DNA of 64,000 nucleotides from UBA9655 sp963704475 (GCA_963704475.1 OY969900.1:496001-560000), one strand, 5' to 3'. Shown: positions 26,816 through 35,790, counted from the stretch's first letter. Notes: generated by a model from the letters alone, not told the origin. Numbers and translations: made by a program.

Positions 26816-27349
26816 TCATGAATTAAGCAAACGCTTTAAGAACAACATGGAATGAGCAATCATCACATAATTTAGCTGACGAGATAGAGATTTCAAAATC
26901 TTTGGCAAGCCTTCTGTAGCCATTAAGCTAAAAAAATTTCCGCTCAACAACCCAGCGTTTGGGAAGAATTGCCCAGTGCTCTATAATCCGCTCTGAAATT
27001 TAGATAGTCCTTTTGAGGACCTTTTCTACAAACTCCTCCATTGTTTTGCGATATCCTGCATCTGCACAAACCCCTTTCAAAGTTGGGTATTTCTCCAAAG
27101 CTTTTTGAAATACGGGGCAACCTCCAACAGTATCATGCGTATTGGCCTCATGAACTTTGATATGGAGGAGGTGCCCTACTGTATCGGTCACAATATGGCG
27201 TTTACGGCCCTTTACCTTTTTTCCCCCATCAATACCACGGCTTTCTGCTGCATATGTCGTCTTAACACTTTGACTATCAATAAGACTGTAGATCAGATCC
27301 CATTGTTCGTCTGTTAAGTCACTCGGATAACTCCACTCGGATAACTCAT
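26816..27349 (-). pseudogene. IS5-family transposase relic
   Basis: Pieces of one DDE transposase are readable in order on the minus strand: SYPS...DLTDEQWDLI at the N-terminus, IDSQSVKTT (first catalytic Asp), GRKRHIVTDTVGHLLHIKVH, CADAGYRK (second Asp), ERIIEHWAILPKRWVVER (catalytic Glu region), then NGYRRLAKDFE and SMLFLKRLLNS at the end. The gene is dead: a 14-bp tandem duplication (GAGTTATCCGAGTG twice, 27319-27347) shifts frame, a large internal segment between the N-terminus and first Asp is missing, and stops interrupt the rest. The 26569-26815 spacer is A/T-rich and without a gene. Confidence 0.85.
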
Positions 27350-27437
27350 GAGTATCCTCTTTTTTTGAGGGTTACTTTATCACATTAGGATGCTTCATGA
27401 ATACAGGTTCTTACTTAAAGAAATGTGCATAAAATGC

Positions 27438-27513
27438 TGGCTCCCCGGGACGGACTCGAACCGCCGACCCAGTGGTTAACAGCCACTTGCTCTACCGACT
27501 GAGCTACCGGGGA
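27438..27513 (-). tRNA. tRNA-Asn (GTT)
   Basis: 76 bases including encoded CCA. Acceptor stem TCCCCGG pairs with CCGGGGA; T-loop GGTTCGAGTCC; anticodon loop CTGTTAA gives GTT. Cloverleaf pairs cleanly. Confidence 0.97.
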
Positions 27514-27559
27514 ATAAAAAGCGTTATAGCAAACTCTTGTCTTGAGATCTAGCTTTTTT

Positions 27560-27633
27560 TGGAGGCCGAGACCGGAATCGAACCGGTATACAAGGATTTG
27601 CAGTCCTCTGCATCACCACTCTGCCACCCGGCC
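27560..27633 (-). tRNA. tRNA-Cys (GCA)
   Basis: 74 bases with encoded CCA. Acceptor GGCCGGG with CTCGGCC, discriminator U as expected for tRNA-Cys, anticodon loop CTGCAAA giving GCA, T-arm CCGGTTCGATTCCGG. It sits 46 bases upstream of tRNA-Asn on the same strand, so the two are probably co-transcribed. The following 27634-27880 holds no gene that I can support. Confidence 0.97.
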
Positions 27634-27880
27634 ACCTTATGCAGTTTATCTGTTCTCATGACATATGGTCAAGACGGTTTATCGGACAGGAAGAGAAGGG
27701 GTTTCAGAGTTGTTGCCCATACTCTCAGAACTTACTGGATACAAGACTAGCCTTAATAACAAAGCATTCATTTTTTGTTATTGCTGAGCTCGGATATACA
27801 ACAATAATTTCCGTTATTGCAAACGCTTAGGTGAGTGAATGACAAATCTCACTTGATTTCCAGGGCAATTCAGGACATGT

Positions 27881-28489
27881 ATGGGGATGCAATTTAAGAA
27901 AGGTTTTGGCATGTACTCGTCAGTCGACAGAATTCAAGGAACAAAGCTTTTTATGTTAAGGGTTCTGCGCAATCCCCGTCAACTAGGGGCTGTTGCCCCG
28001 AGTTCTCCTCAGTTGGGGGCTCTTTTGGCCCGTCATGCTGCAGGCACGGATGATTCTCCCATCGTTGAACTTGGAGGGGGAAGTGGAGCCTTAACGCGCG
28101 CCATGCTCAAAGCAGGGATTGACCCTGCACGCATTTTTGTTATTGAACTGGAGCCAACCCTTGCAACTTATTTAAAGACGGCTTTTCCAAATGTGACAGT
28201 TATTCATGGAAATGCTGCCGAGTTGAATAAAATTCTCCCCGCCAAGATTGTTGGTAAGGTACGGCGCGTTGTTTCAGGCCTTCCCATGATTAATATTCCT
28301 GAGCCTATACGGCGACAAATCCTTGAGAGTTGCTTTGACATTATGGCGGAAGGTGGGGCCTTTCTTCAGTATACCTATTCCCCCCGTTCTTCCATTAATG
28401 AAAAAGCCTATCATTTAAAAAAGAAGCGTCTTGGTACTATTTTTTTCAACATCCCTCCTGCAACCGTATGGCAATACACGAAGGAATGA
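27881..28489 (+). CDS. SAM-dependent methyltransferase, PmtA-like
   Basis: 202 residues of the phospholipid N-methyltransferase / rRNA adenine dimethylase-like Rossmann group. FLRNPRQLGAVAPSS-type opening (here RVLRNPRQLGAVAPSSPQLG) and the SAM motif VELGGGSGALT with acidic VIELEP are typical of alphaproteobacterial PmtA, which makes phosphatidylcholine from phosphatidylethanolamine. SGLPMINIP replaces the usual SGLP motif faithfully. A broader methyltransferase role is possible. It overlaps the gpmI start, so the two are translated in tandem. Confidence 0.75.
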   Translation: MGMQFKKGFGMYSSVDRIQGTKLFMLRVLRNPRQLGAVAPSSPQLGALLARHAAGTDDSPIVELGGGSGALTRAMLKAGIDPARIFVIELEPTLATYLKTAFPNVTVIHGNAAELNKILPAKIVGKVRRVVSGLPMINIPEPIRRQILESCFDIMAEGGAFLQYTYSPRSSINEKAYHLKKKRLGTIFFNIPPATVWQYTKE

Positions 28490-30009
28490 AAAACGTAATT
28501 CTATGTATCTTGGACGGCTGGGGCCATAGAGCCGATGGGGTTGATAATGCCATTGCTCAGGCTAACACACCCCATTGGGACAAGGTCCTCGCAAGATATC
28601 CCCATACGCTTTTAGAAGCTTCTCAGCTCAACGTCGGATTGCCCAAAGGCCAAATGGGAAATTCAGAAGTAGGACACATGAATATTGGGGCTGGACGCAT
28701 TATCCTTCAAGATCTCCCCCGCATTGATGACGCTATTGCGACCCATACCCTTGAAACACTTCCTCCTTTAATAGAGTTTATCAATACACTCAAAAAATCA
28801 GGTGGAACCTGCCATCTTTTAGGCCTTCTTTCGCCTGGGGGCATCCATTCCCATGAAAAGCATATCAAGGCTCTTGCCGCTCTTCTTGCAGAAAACGCAA
28901 TTCCCGTTGCTATTCATGCTTTCTTGGATGGACGGGACACCCCTCCAAAAAGCGCAGAGGCCTATTTGTCCTCGCTTTTAACCTTTATCCAGGCACACCC
29001 CGGTATTCGCCTTGCGACCCTTGGCGGCCGTTACTATGGAATGGATAGAGACAATCGATGGGATCGCATTCAAAAGGCCTATACAGCCATCACTGAAGGT
29101 ACGCCTCGTACAGAAGAAGCTCTTCCCTACCTCCATCAAATGTACAAAGAAGGTGTTGGGGATGAGTTTGTTCTTCCCATTGCACTGGGGTCGTACCAAG
29201 GAATAAAAGACGGGGATGGACTTATGATGGCCAACTTTAGGGCTGATCGTGCGCGCCAAATTTTAACATCTCTTTTGGATCCTGATTTCCAAGGCTTTAA
29301 AAGACCCAAACAGATCTCTTTTTCAGCCGCCTTAGGATTAACGGACTATTCCGAAGCGTTTGCACCTTGGATAAAAACACTTTTTCCTCCCCTCCCCCTT
29401 ACGGAAAGTTTGGGAGAAATCATTGCCTGCAACGGATTAAAGCAGCTCCGTATTGCCGAGACAGAAAAGTATGCTCATGTGACTTTCTTCTTTAATGGGG
29501 GGCGGGAAGATGTTTTTCCTGGGGAAGACCGCATTTTGATCCCCTCCCCGCGTGTGGCTACCTATGATCTTAAACCAGAAATGGCAGCTTATGAGCTTAC
29601 AGACCGCTTGGATGAAGCTGTGTTAAGCCAAAAATATTCCTTGATTGTTGTTAATTACGCCAATACAGATATGGTGGGTCATACAGGTAACTTGGAAGCG
29701 ACTGAAAAAGCCGTTGAAGCGGTGGATAACTGTCTGGGACGCCTTCTTGACGCGGTTTACAAAACAAATGCCTGCCTTATCATCACAGCTGACCATGGAA
29801 ATGCTGAAAAAATGTTTGACGAAGTTCTTCATACTCCCCATACGGCTCATACGTTAAACCCAGTCCCTTTTGTTATGGTAGGTGGACCAAAGGCATCTCT
29901 TCATTCTGGAAAGTTGTCTGATATAGCCCCTACTATTTTAGAAATTTTGGGGCTCCCAAAGCCACCGCTTATGACAGGCACTTCTCTTTTGGAGAAGACA
30001 CATGGGTAA
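28486..30009 (+). CDS. gpmI: 2,3-bisphosphoglycerate-independent phosphoglycerate mutase
   Basis: Interconverts 3- and 2-phosphoglycerate in glycolysis. About 507 residues from the ATG at 28486, which overlaps the upstream stop as ATGA and gives the normal MKNVILCILDGWG start; 28468 is an alternative. Metal and phosphoserine motifs are present: NSEVGHMNIGAGRI with the catalytic Ser, DGRDTPP, GRYYGMDRD, and the C-terminal TADHGNAEKM and HTAHTLNPVPF. The next gene overlaps it by 8 bases, giving a three-gene run with a cell-wall factor. Confidence 0.96.
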   Translation: MKNVILCILDGWGHRADGVDNAIAQANTPHWDKVLARYPHTLLEASQLNVGLPKGQMGNSEVGHMNIGAGRIILQDLPRIDDAIATHTLETLPPLIEFINTLKKSGGTCHLLGLLSPGGIHSHEKHIKALAALLAENAIPVAIHAFLDGRDTPPKSAEAYLSSLLTFIQAHPGIRLATLGGRYYGMDRDNRWDRIQKAYTAITEGTPRTEEALPYLHQMYKEGVGDEFVLPIALGSYQGIKDGDGLMMANFRADRARQILTSLLDPDFQGFKRPKQISFSAALGLTDYSEAFAPWIKTLFPPLPLTESLGEIIACNGLKQLRIAETEKYAHVTFFFNGGREDVFPGEDRILIPSPRVATYDLKPEMAAYELTDRLDEAVLSQKYSLIVVNYANTDMVGHTGNLEATEKAVEAVDNCLGRLLDAVYKTNACLIITADHGNAEKMFDEVLHTPHTAHTLNPVPFVMVGGPKASLHSGKLSDIAPTILEILGLPKPPLMTGTSLLEKTHG

Positions 30010-31069
30010 AGTTCTGCTGTTTCTTTTACTACTTATATCTCCTGGGTTAGCTCACAAAGCATCTAAAGATCATAAAGCGCATAAAACATCTAAAACTCAT
30101 AAAGCATCTAAGGATCACAAGGCATCCAAGGAAGCTCAAACGCTTCAAAAACAACGTGAAGCTTTTCTAGTTGAGCGAAAACAACTTTTAGAGAAAATTG
30201 CAGATTTGGAAAAGAAACGTCATGAATTTTCTTGCATCATTGAAGAAAAGAAGCAGCAGCTATCTTCCCACCAAGAAAAAATTGCCACTCAACTTCCCTT
30301 GTTATTGCGCCTGGGACGTATTAACCCATTACGTCTTTTAGTCGATTCTAATACGACTCAAAATGCCGTGCGGGGAGTTATACTTATGCGTGCATTAACA
30401 ACGTCTCTCAATCATCAAATAAGATTAGCTGCCGCCGATTTAAACGAACTCCGCTCCATAAATGAAGATCTTAACTCACAAAATCAAGACTATCTCTCTC
30501 TTCTCCAAAAATTGGAAGGACAAAGAGATCAGATGAAAGCTATGGGAATACAAGTCATTGAGGACAGAAAAAAAGAGGAAGAGCAGCGTCTTATGGAAGA
30601 AAACGACGTATCCGCTCTTTTAGAAGAAAGTCAAATGGTTCTTTCACAAAAAGAGAAAAAGAAACAGACGTCTCCTAAAGCAAAAGAATTACCTTTCGAT
30701 CAATTAGAACATCCTGTTGTGGGTAAGATCATACACGATGCCGCTCTTCAAAAAAAATTCAGCCCTCAAAGTCAAGGTATTATTTTCAAAACACAAAAAA
30801 ATGCCAGTGTTCTTGCGCCAGCGAAAGGGGTCATTGTCTTTAGAGGGCCTTTTCTCTCTCAAAGAGAAATCTTAATTATCAACCATGGAAATCATGTACA
30901 TACCGTCTTGATGGGAATGGATAAAATTCGTGCAGAAGTGGGGCAAAGCGTGTATGCTGGAGAAAAAATAGGATCAATGGCAGGGTATGGAAAAACAGCT
31001 CCGTTATTATATATAGAATTAAGACAAAAGGGGAGGACGATTGATCCAAAACCCTATCTTGTGGAGTAG
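30002..31069 (+). CDS. EnvC-like murein hydrolase activator (degenerate M23/LytM)
   Basis: Periplasmic factor that activates division amidases. 355 residues: signal peptide to about residue 17; a His/Lys/Ser repeat tract at 18-45 (HKASKDHK units); a long coiled coil at about 45-220; and a C-terminal LytM domain (ASVLAPAKGVIVFRG, ILIINHGNHVHTVLMGM, GKTAPLLYIELRQKGRTIDP). Zinc-binding residues of active M23 peptidases are missing: the final HxH-type motif reads YIELR. That matches EnvC rather than an endopeptidase. Overlaps gpmI by 8 bases. EnvC downstream of gpmI is a common proteobacterial order, and ctpA, which follows after repeats, is its usual next neighbour. Confidence 0.85.
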   Translation: MGKVLLFLLLLISPGLAHKASKDHKAHKTSKTHKASKDHKASKEAQTLQKQREAFLVERKQLLEKIADLEKKRHEFSCIIEEKKQQLSSHQEKIATQLPLLLRLGRINPLRLLVDSNTTQNAVRGVILMRALTTSLNHQIRLAAADLNELRSINEDLNSQNQDYLSLLQKLEGQRDQMKAMGIQVIEDRKKEEEQRLMEENDVSALLEESQMVLSQKEKKKQTSPKAKELPFDQLEHPVVGKIIHDAALQKKFSPQSQGIIFKTQKNASVLAPAKGVIVFRGPFLSQREILIINHGNHVHTVLMGMDKIRAEVGQSVYAGEKIGSMAGYGKTAPLLYIELRQKGRTIDPKPYLVE

Positions 31070-31125
31070 AAAGTGTTTGCCCCTAAAGTCACTTTGTCGA
31101 GGTAAGTGCAAAATTATTTTCCCGG

Positions 31126-31293
31126 TTGTCATCCTCGAGCTAGAAATTCTTGATTTGCAATGCAAATCTTAGAACTTCGTCGAGGATCTTCTCAAAAGAG
31201 GCAAGATCCTCGGTTCAAGAAAAGGTAATGTTTTTCTTCGAAAAACAAACCTTTTCTAGCCCGAGGATGACAAGGGTTGGTTGAATTTTGCAA
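31126..31293. repeat. MITE-like element, family A copy 2 (inverted relative to copy 1)
   Basis: Terminal inverted repeats TTGTCATCCTCGAGCTAGAA at 31126-31145 and its imperfect complement ending at 31273, plus 20 flanking bases to 31293 shared with copy 1. About 170 bases match 14741-14910 in opposite orientation at high identity. It lies between the envC-like gene and ctpA. Confidence 0.8.
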
Positions 31294-31300
31294 TTGGCTC

Positions 31301-31330
31301 TGTCATCTCGAACTTGTTTCAGGATGACAA
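31301..31330. repeat. Family D repeat, shortened copy
   Basis: TGTCATCTCGAACTTGTTTC then AGGATGACAA: the two outer ends of the family D palindrome joined with the inner half missing. Abuts the family A element, so this 31070-31366 spacer is made largely of repeats. Confidence 0.6.
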
Positions 31331-31390
31331 AAAGAAAAAGTGTGACTATATTATAGATATACAAATATGAATCACAAACGGAGCAGCAGA

Positions 31391-32755
31391 ATGAAGTCTC
31401 GATTTTTAGGTTTTATTATTCTTTTAACGTTATTTATTGCTAGCTTTTATTTAAATGCTACGCCCAAAGAGAATGTAAGTGCTCCGTCTACGCCTCACGA
31501 AACAAAAAGCTCTCCTCCTGTGGACGCTCAGATGTTTGATGGTATTCTTAAACGTATAAAAGAAGATTACGTAGAAAAAGTCACAAATGATAAGCTGCTT
31601 ACTGGCGCTTTAAATGGTATGTTGAGTTCTCTCGATCCCCATTCGGCTTACCTTGACCCTAAAGACTATCAAGAGTTAACTGCTCAAACAAAAGGAGAAT
31701 TTGGGGGGCTTGGGATGGAAGTCACACAAAAAGATGGCTTTGTAGAGGTTGTCTCCCCTATCGACGATACCCCAGCTCAAAAGGCTGGGATTCAATCAGG
31801 AGACCTCATCGTTGGAATTGATAAAAAACCTGTGATGGGAATGACTCTCATTGAAGCCGTTGACCTTCTGCGCGGGAAACCAGGAACAACAGTACGTCTT
31901 CATATTAAGAGCGCAGGCAAGGATATTGTTGAGAAAGTTCTAACGCGGGCTATCATTCAAGTCAAAGCCGTCAAATGGCGTGCAGAGGGAAATATAGGCT
32001 ATATCCGGATTGCCACATTTAGTGATGAAAAGACAGTTGCTCTTGTTAAAGAAGCCTTTGAGTCGCTAAAGAAACAACTGAAAGGCAAGATGGAAGGTCT
32101 TATTCTGGATGTCCGCAATGATCCAGGAGGACTTCTGGATGCTGCCATTGCTGTTTCCAACCTTTTCTTGACAAAAGGGCAAGAAATTGTTTCAACAAAG
32201 GGACGCAAATCTCAAATGGATTCTCATATATACGCAGACGGTTCTGATATAGCAGAAGGACTTCCCATCGTTGTTCTTATTAACGGCGGGTCAGCGTCAG
32301 CCTCTGAAATTTTAGCCGGTGCCTTACAAGATAACCATCGCGCCATTGTTGCAGGAACAAAATCATTTGGCAAAGGATCCGTACAAGTTGTCCTTCCCCT
32401 AACAAATGGCGGAGCTCTTAAGTTAACAACGGCACGTTATTACACCCCCTCAGGTCGTTCTATACAAGCCAAAGGAATTGAACCTGATATTGTTGTTGAA
32501 CAAATTCAAAGTAAACTTGAAAAGATTGACGAAAAAGATCGTATCTATGAAGGAGATATTACAGGAGCACTTGACACCAATAAGACGAAAAAAACACCAG
32601 AAGAGCAAAAAAAGCAGGAAGCAGATGATCTAGATCCTGAAAAACAAAAAAAGAAAAAAGAAGTAGAAGATTATCAATTGATGCGAGCCATTGACATCGT
32701 TCGCACTATCTTCCTCACAAAAGAATACGACGTAGAGAGGAAAAAATGTCCGTAG
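31391..32755 (+). CDS. ctpA: Carboxy-terminal processing protease CtpA (S41A)
   Basis: Periplasmic, membrane-anchored serine protease trimming envelope proteins or cell-wall hydrolases. From the first in-frame ATG at 31367 there are 462 residues; ATG 31391, preceded by GGAG, gives 454 and a cleaner N-terminal anchor (FLGFIILLTLFIASFYLN). PDZ domain around 112-195 (GGLGMEVTQKDGFVEVVSP), then the catalytic Ser311 in SASASEIL and Lys336 in SFGKGSVQ (numbering from 31367), exactly 25 apart as in Prc/CtpA. C-terminal charged tail. accA starts inside its last codons (10-base overlap). Confidence 0.94.
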   Translation: MKSRFLGFIILLTLFIASFYLNATPKENVSAPSTPHETKSSPPVDAQMFDGILKRIKEDYVEKVTNDKLLTGALNGMLSSLDPHSAYLDPKDYQELTAQTKGEFGGLGMEVTQKDGFVEVVSPIDDTPAQKAGIQSGDLIVGIDKKPVMGMTLIEAVDLLRGKPGTTVRLHIKSAGKDIVEKVLTRAIIQVKAVKWRAEGNIGYIRIATFSDEKTVALVKEAFESLKKQLKGKMEGLILDVRNDPGGLLDAAIAVSNLFLTKGQEIVSTKGRKSQMDSHIYADGSDIAEGLPIVVLINGGSASASEILAGALQDNHRAIVAGTKSFGKGSVQVVLPLTNGGALKLTTARYYTPSGRSIQAKGIEPDIVVEQIQSKLEKIDEKDRIYEGDITGALDTNKTKKTPEEQKKQEADDLDPEKQKKKKEVEDYQLMRAIDIVRTIFLTKEYDVERKKCP

Positions 32756-33702
32756 TCCTTGATTTTGAAAAACCTATTGGAGAACTTGAAAGTAAGCTCT
32801 CCGAGCTTCGTCATATGGCCTCAACAGGTGAAATGAATATCACACCTGAGGTTCAGCGCCTTCAAAACAAAACAAACAAACTCTTGGAAAAGACCTATAA
32901 AAGTCTCACTCCCTGGCAAAAGGTGCAAGTTGCTCGCCATCCAGAAAGACCACACACAACCAATTATATCGACAACCTCATTACTGACTTCACACCTCTG
33001 GCAGGCGATCGTACCTTTGGGGAAGATACCGCCATTGTGGGGGGACTCGGAAAGTTCCGTGAGCACTCTGTCGTTGTCATGGGTCATGAGAAAGGCCGAG
33101 ACACAGACTTACGTATCAAACATAATTTTGGAATGCCACGCCCTGAAGGGTATCGGAAAGTGGCACGCCTTATGCAGCTTGCTAACCGATTTAACCTTCC
33201 CATTCTTACTTTTGTGGACACAGCGGGTGCTCATCCGGGAATAGATGCGGAAGAAAGAGGCCAATCAGAAGCCTTAGCCCGATGCCTCGAAGTAAGTGCT
33301 ACAGTTAAAGTTCCTATTCTAACAACCATCATTGGTGAAGGTGGATCTGGGGGGGCCATCGCCCTTGCCTTTGCCAACGTCGTCATGATGCTTGAGCATT
33401 CCATTTATTCTGTTATTTCTCCAGAAGGATGTGCCTCTATTTTATGGCGCACACGAGATAAAAAAGAAGAGGCAGCCATTGCCCAAAAACTGACCGCTCA
33501 AGACCTGAAGAAATTTGGGATTATCGACGAAATTATTCCTGAGCCTTTGGGGGGAGCGCAGCGCAACCCTCTCGCCATCGTTGACGCCGTAGGGAATGCC
33601 CTTGAAAAAGCCTTAAAACCTTTTCTTTCTCTTGATGGAAAAACAATTTGTTCCCGCCGCCGCGCAAAGTTTTTAGCCATGGGTCGTATAGGGATTAGTT
33701 AA
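32746..33702 (+). CDS. accA: Acetyl-CoA carboxylase carboxyltransferase subunit alpha
   Basis: Transfers CO2 from biotin to acetyl-CoA with AccD, the first step of fatty acid synthesis. 318 residues with the family start LDFEKPIGELESKLSELR, DRTFGEDTAIVGGL, TFVDTAGAHPGIDAEERGQ, GEGGSGGAIALA and SVISPEGCASILWR. Length normal. Preceded by AGAGGAAAAA at the ctpA end, with which it overlaps by 10 bases. It converges on pdhC 26 bases later. Confidence 0.97.
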   Translation: MSVVLDFEKPIGELESKLSELRHMASTGEMNITPEVQRLQNKTNKLLEKTYKSLTPWQKVQVARHPERPHTTNYIDNLITDFTPLAGDRTFGEDTAIVGGLGKFREHSVVVMGHEKGRDTDLRIKHNFGMPRPEGYRKVARLMQLANRFNLPILTFVDTAGAHPGIDAEERGQSEALARCLEVSATVKVPILTTIIGEGGSGGAIALAFANVVMMLEHSIYSVISPEGCASILWRTRDKKEEAAIAQKLTAQDLKKFGIIDEIIPEPLGGAQRNPLAIVDAVGNALEKALKPFLSLDGKTICSRRRAKFLAMGRIGIS

Positions 33703-33727
33703 AGCGCGCACTCCGCATTGTCTATTA

Positions 33728-34957
33728 TTACAAAATCATCATTACGGGGCTTTCAATCAGCTCTTTAAAGGCTTTTAAGAAGTGCGCCCCCACCACGCCA
33801 TCCACAACGCGATGATCAACGGAAAGTGTACACGTCATCAGGGTTGCGGTTGTCAAAACTCCTCCCTTAACAATGGCTCTTTCCTCTCCCATGCCAACGG
33901 CTAAAATACACCCTTGAGGGGGATTGATAATGGCTGAAAATTCTTTGATCCCATACATTCCAAGATTTGAAAGAGTAAAGGTTCCCCCTTGAAACTCTTC
34001 CGGCTTCAGCTTTCCTTCCCGAGCCTTAACAGCAAGGTCTTTCATTTCATTAGAAATATCAAGCAAACCCTTGCGTTCAGCTTGGCGCACCACAGGGGTA
34101 ATAAGTCCCCCTTCAATCGATACAGCAACTGCAACATCTGCAGATTTATACTGATAAATTTGATCCCCCATCCAAGAGGCATTTGCCTCAGGCACCTGTT
34201 TCAAGGCCATAGCACACGCTTTAATGATAAAATCATTCACTGACAGCTTATAGACCCCCTCCCCTTCCGTATTTATTTGCGCCCGGGCTCTCAAAAGAGC
34301 GTCGATCTCACACTCAACCGTTAGGTAAAAATGCGGAATCGTTTGTTTTGCTTCAACAAGACGTTTTGCGATCACCTTCCGCATACTGGAAACGGGAAGA
34401 CTCTCATAGGGAGGCTCATACCCTGACAGAAGCGGTGCAGAAGCGACGGGCGGTTGGATTGTAAGGGCTTGTTCCACATCGGCTTTCACAATGCGTCCCC
34501 GAGGCCCAGAGCCTGTAAGAGACGACAGATTCACCTTTTCTTCTTCCGCAATGCGCCGCGCCAGAGGGCTTGCAAACACACGAGCTCCCGAAGAGACTGT
34601 GTGAGGCATAACAGGAGGTGTCTCCGGTTTCCTCTCAGGCACAGAAGGAGTACTTTCTTTTGCTTTCTCTACAGGAAGAGTGGCGGATACTTTTGTCAGC
34701 GCCGAGGCATCCTCTCCTTCCTCAAGCAAAAGGGCAATCACTTGGTTAACTTTTACGTGTTCTGATCCCGCAGGAACAAGGATTTTCCCCAGACGGCCTT
34801 CGTCAACAGCTTCCACTTCCATGGTCGCTTTATCTGTTTCAATTTCAGCCATAACGTCGCCAGCCTTAATGAGGTCGCCTTCTTTCTTCGTCCACTTTAC
34901 AAGATTCCCTTCCGTCATAGTGGGAGAAAGAGCTGGCATTAAAATTTCAATGGGCAT
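33728..34957 (-). CDS. pdhC: Pyruvate dehydrogenase E2, dihydrolipoamide acetyltransferase
   Basis: Core of the PDH complex, moving acetyl groups to CoA. 409 residues: one lipoyl domain with Lys43 in EIETDKATMEVEA, a Pro/Glu-rich linker, the peripheral-subunit-binding domain (FASPLARRIAEEEKVNLSSL) and the catalytic domain ending with VDHRVVDG, whose His and Asp are the active-site residues. It starts 2 bases after the mntA-like stop, so it must share a transcript with the HepT-MntA pair rather than directly with pdhAB, which lie 1.3 kb upstream. Confidence 0.95.
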   Translation of the reverse strand: MPIEILMPALSPTMTEGNLVKWTKKEGDLIKAGDVMAEIETDKATMEVEAVDEGRLGKILVPAGSEHVKVNQVIALLLEEGEDASALTKVSATLPVEKAKESTPSVPERKPETPPVMPHTVSSGARVFASPLARRIAEEEKVNLSSLTGSGPRGRIVKADVEQALTIQPPVASAPLLSGYEPPYESLPVSSMRKVIAKRLVEAKQTIPHFYLTVECEIDALLRARAQINTEGEGVYKLSVNDFIIKACAMALKQVPEANASWMGDQIYQYKSADVAVAVSIEGGLITPVVRQAERKGLLDISNEMKDLAVKAREGKLKPEEFQGGTFTLSNLGMYGIKEFSAIINPPQGCILAVGMGEERAIVKGGVLTTATLMTCTLSVDHRVVDGVVGAHFLKAFKELIESPVMMIL

Positions 34958-34959
34958 GA

Positions 34960-35283
34960 TTAATCCTTATGAGTATGTGTTTGGGGGCCTTTCTGAATAA
35001 GAACAAGATCCTTTGTAATAAACTCTTTAAATTCTGGAGATATATATCGCCAATCAAGCACATCAACTTTAAATGGCAAATCAGATTCTTCAAAATCTTC
35101 ATCGATATGTCCTTTAATGTTAAAGGGAATTGGCTCTTTAAAACATAAATCAAGATCAGAGAATCGCTTCTGTTTTCCTTTAACGCGCGATCCAAAAGCA
35201 TAAAAAGTGTAAGGATATTTACGCAGAATATCGTGTACAATTTTCAGATGCCTTTCTTCCATATGAATTTTTTCTTCATTCAT
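34960..35283 (-). CDS. MntA-type nucleotidyltransferase antitoxin
   Basis: Minimal nucleotidyltransferase of a type VII toxin-antitoxin module. 107 residues with GSRVKGKQKRFSDLDL at 31-46, a perfect GS-x10-D-x-D (Asp43, Asp45), and a third acidic residue in VDVLDW (Asp74). MntA proteins neutralise HepT by transferring AMP to its tyrosine. The start overlaps the hepT-like stop by 4 bases, and its stop is only 2 bases before pdhC, which is a striking position. All catalytic residues are intact. Confidence 0.88.
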   Translation of the reverse strand: MNEEKIHMEERHLKIVHDILRKYPYTFYAFGSRVKGKQKRFSDLDLCFKEPIPFNIKGHIDEDFEESDLPFKVDVLDWRYISPEFKEFITKDLVLIQKGPQTHTHKD

Positions 35284-35663
35284 TGCAATGATTGAATCTT
35301 TAAAATTAATTTGTTCATTTCATGTGAAAATATATCAAGAATAGAAATAATTTCTTCTAAGCTTTCTTTGTTATACGAATGGTTCGTCAGGTTGCGCACG
35401 TTCTGAAAGCGGATCCAAACCTCTGGATCATCAATTAATTGTTCATGAACAGCCTTACGAAACGTATCTTTGGCATATCCTACGTCAACGCTACGTGCGC
35501 GAAGCACACGGTTCATCAATTTCCAAGACAATTCGTAACAAAATTCAAACGTCTGAACAACTGCAGTTTTATCTTTATCTGTTGTGAGATCCTTACGAAA
35601 GGATTCAAATACCTGCTGTGCCTTTAGAATATGACTTAAATCTATTTTCTCAGACTCATCCAC
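35280..35663 (-). CDS. HepT-like HEPN toxin (HI0074 family)
   Basis: 127-residue HEPN-domain protein, predicted RNase toxin paired with the downstream MntA-type gene. The HEPN signature R-x4-H-x-Y is present as RNLTNHSY (Arg90, His95, Tyr97), where the Tyr is the residue AMPylated in studied HepT proteins. All-helical by appearance, with the nucleotidyltransferase-substrate-binding opening (FESFRKDL, FEFCYELSWKLMNRVL). AAAGGA lies ahead of the ATG. Divergent from the DUF29 gene. In this window the module sits inside what would be a pdhABC operon. Confidence 0.87.
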   Translation of the reverse strand: MDESEKIDLSHILKAQQVFESFRKDLTTDKDKTAVVQTFEFCYELSWKLMNRVLRARSVDVGYAKDTFRKAVHEQLIDDPEVWIRFQNVRNLTNHSYNKESLEEIISILDIFSHEMNKLILKIQSLQ

Positions 35664-35693
35664 GGTTACGTCCTTTATAAAAAGATGATTCTT

Positions 35694-35721
35694 TTGTAAC
35701 GAAAAAGCGCCAAAATGGCAA
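35694..35721 (-). promoter_or_regulatory. Candidate promoter for hepT-mntA-pdhC
   Basis: Minus-strand TTGCCA (35721-35716) and TTACAA (35699-35694) spaced by 16 bases, upstream of the HepT start. Modest match, but this is the only upstream space from which pdhC could be transcribed locally. Confidence 0.3.
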
Positions 35722-35762
35722 GACTTAACAAAATCTTAGAAACAAATGGGCAATTAAAAAAT

Positions 35763-35790
35763 TTGACTTTTTAATCAAATTCTATATACT
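35763..35790 (+). promoter_or_regulatory. Strong sigma-70-type promoter for the DUF29 gene
   Basis: TTGACT (35763-35768), 16-base spacer, TATACT (35785-35790), with AAGGAGG at 35817-35823 ahead of the ATG. A good consensus match. Confidence 0.6.
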
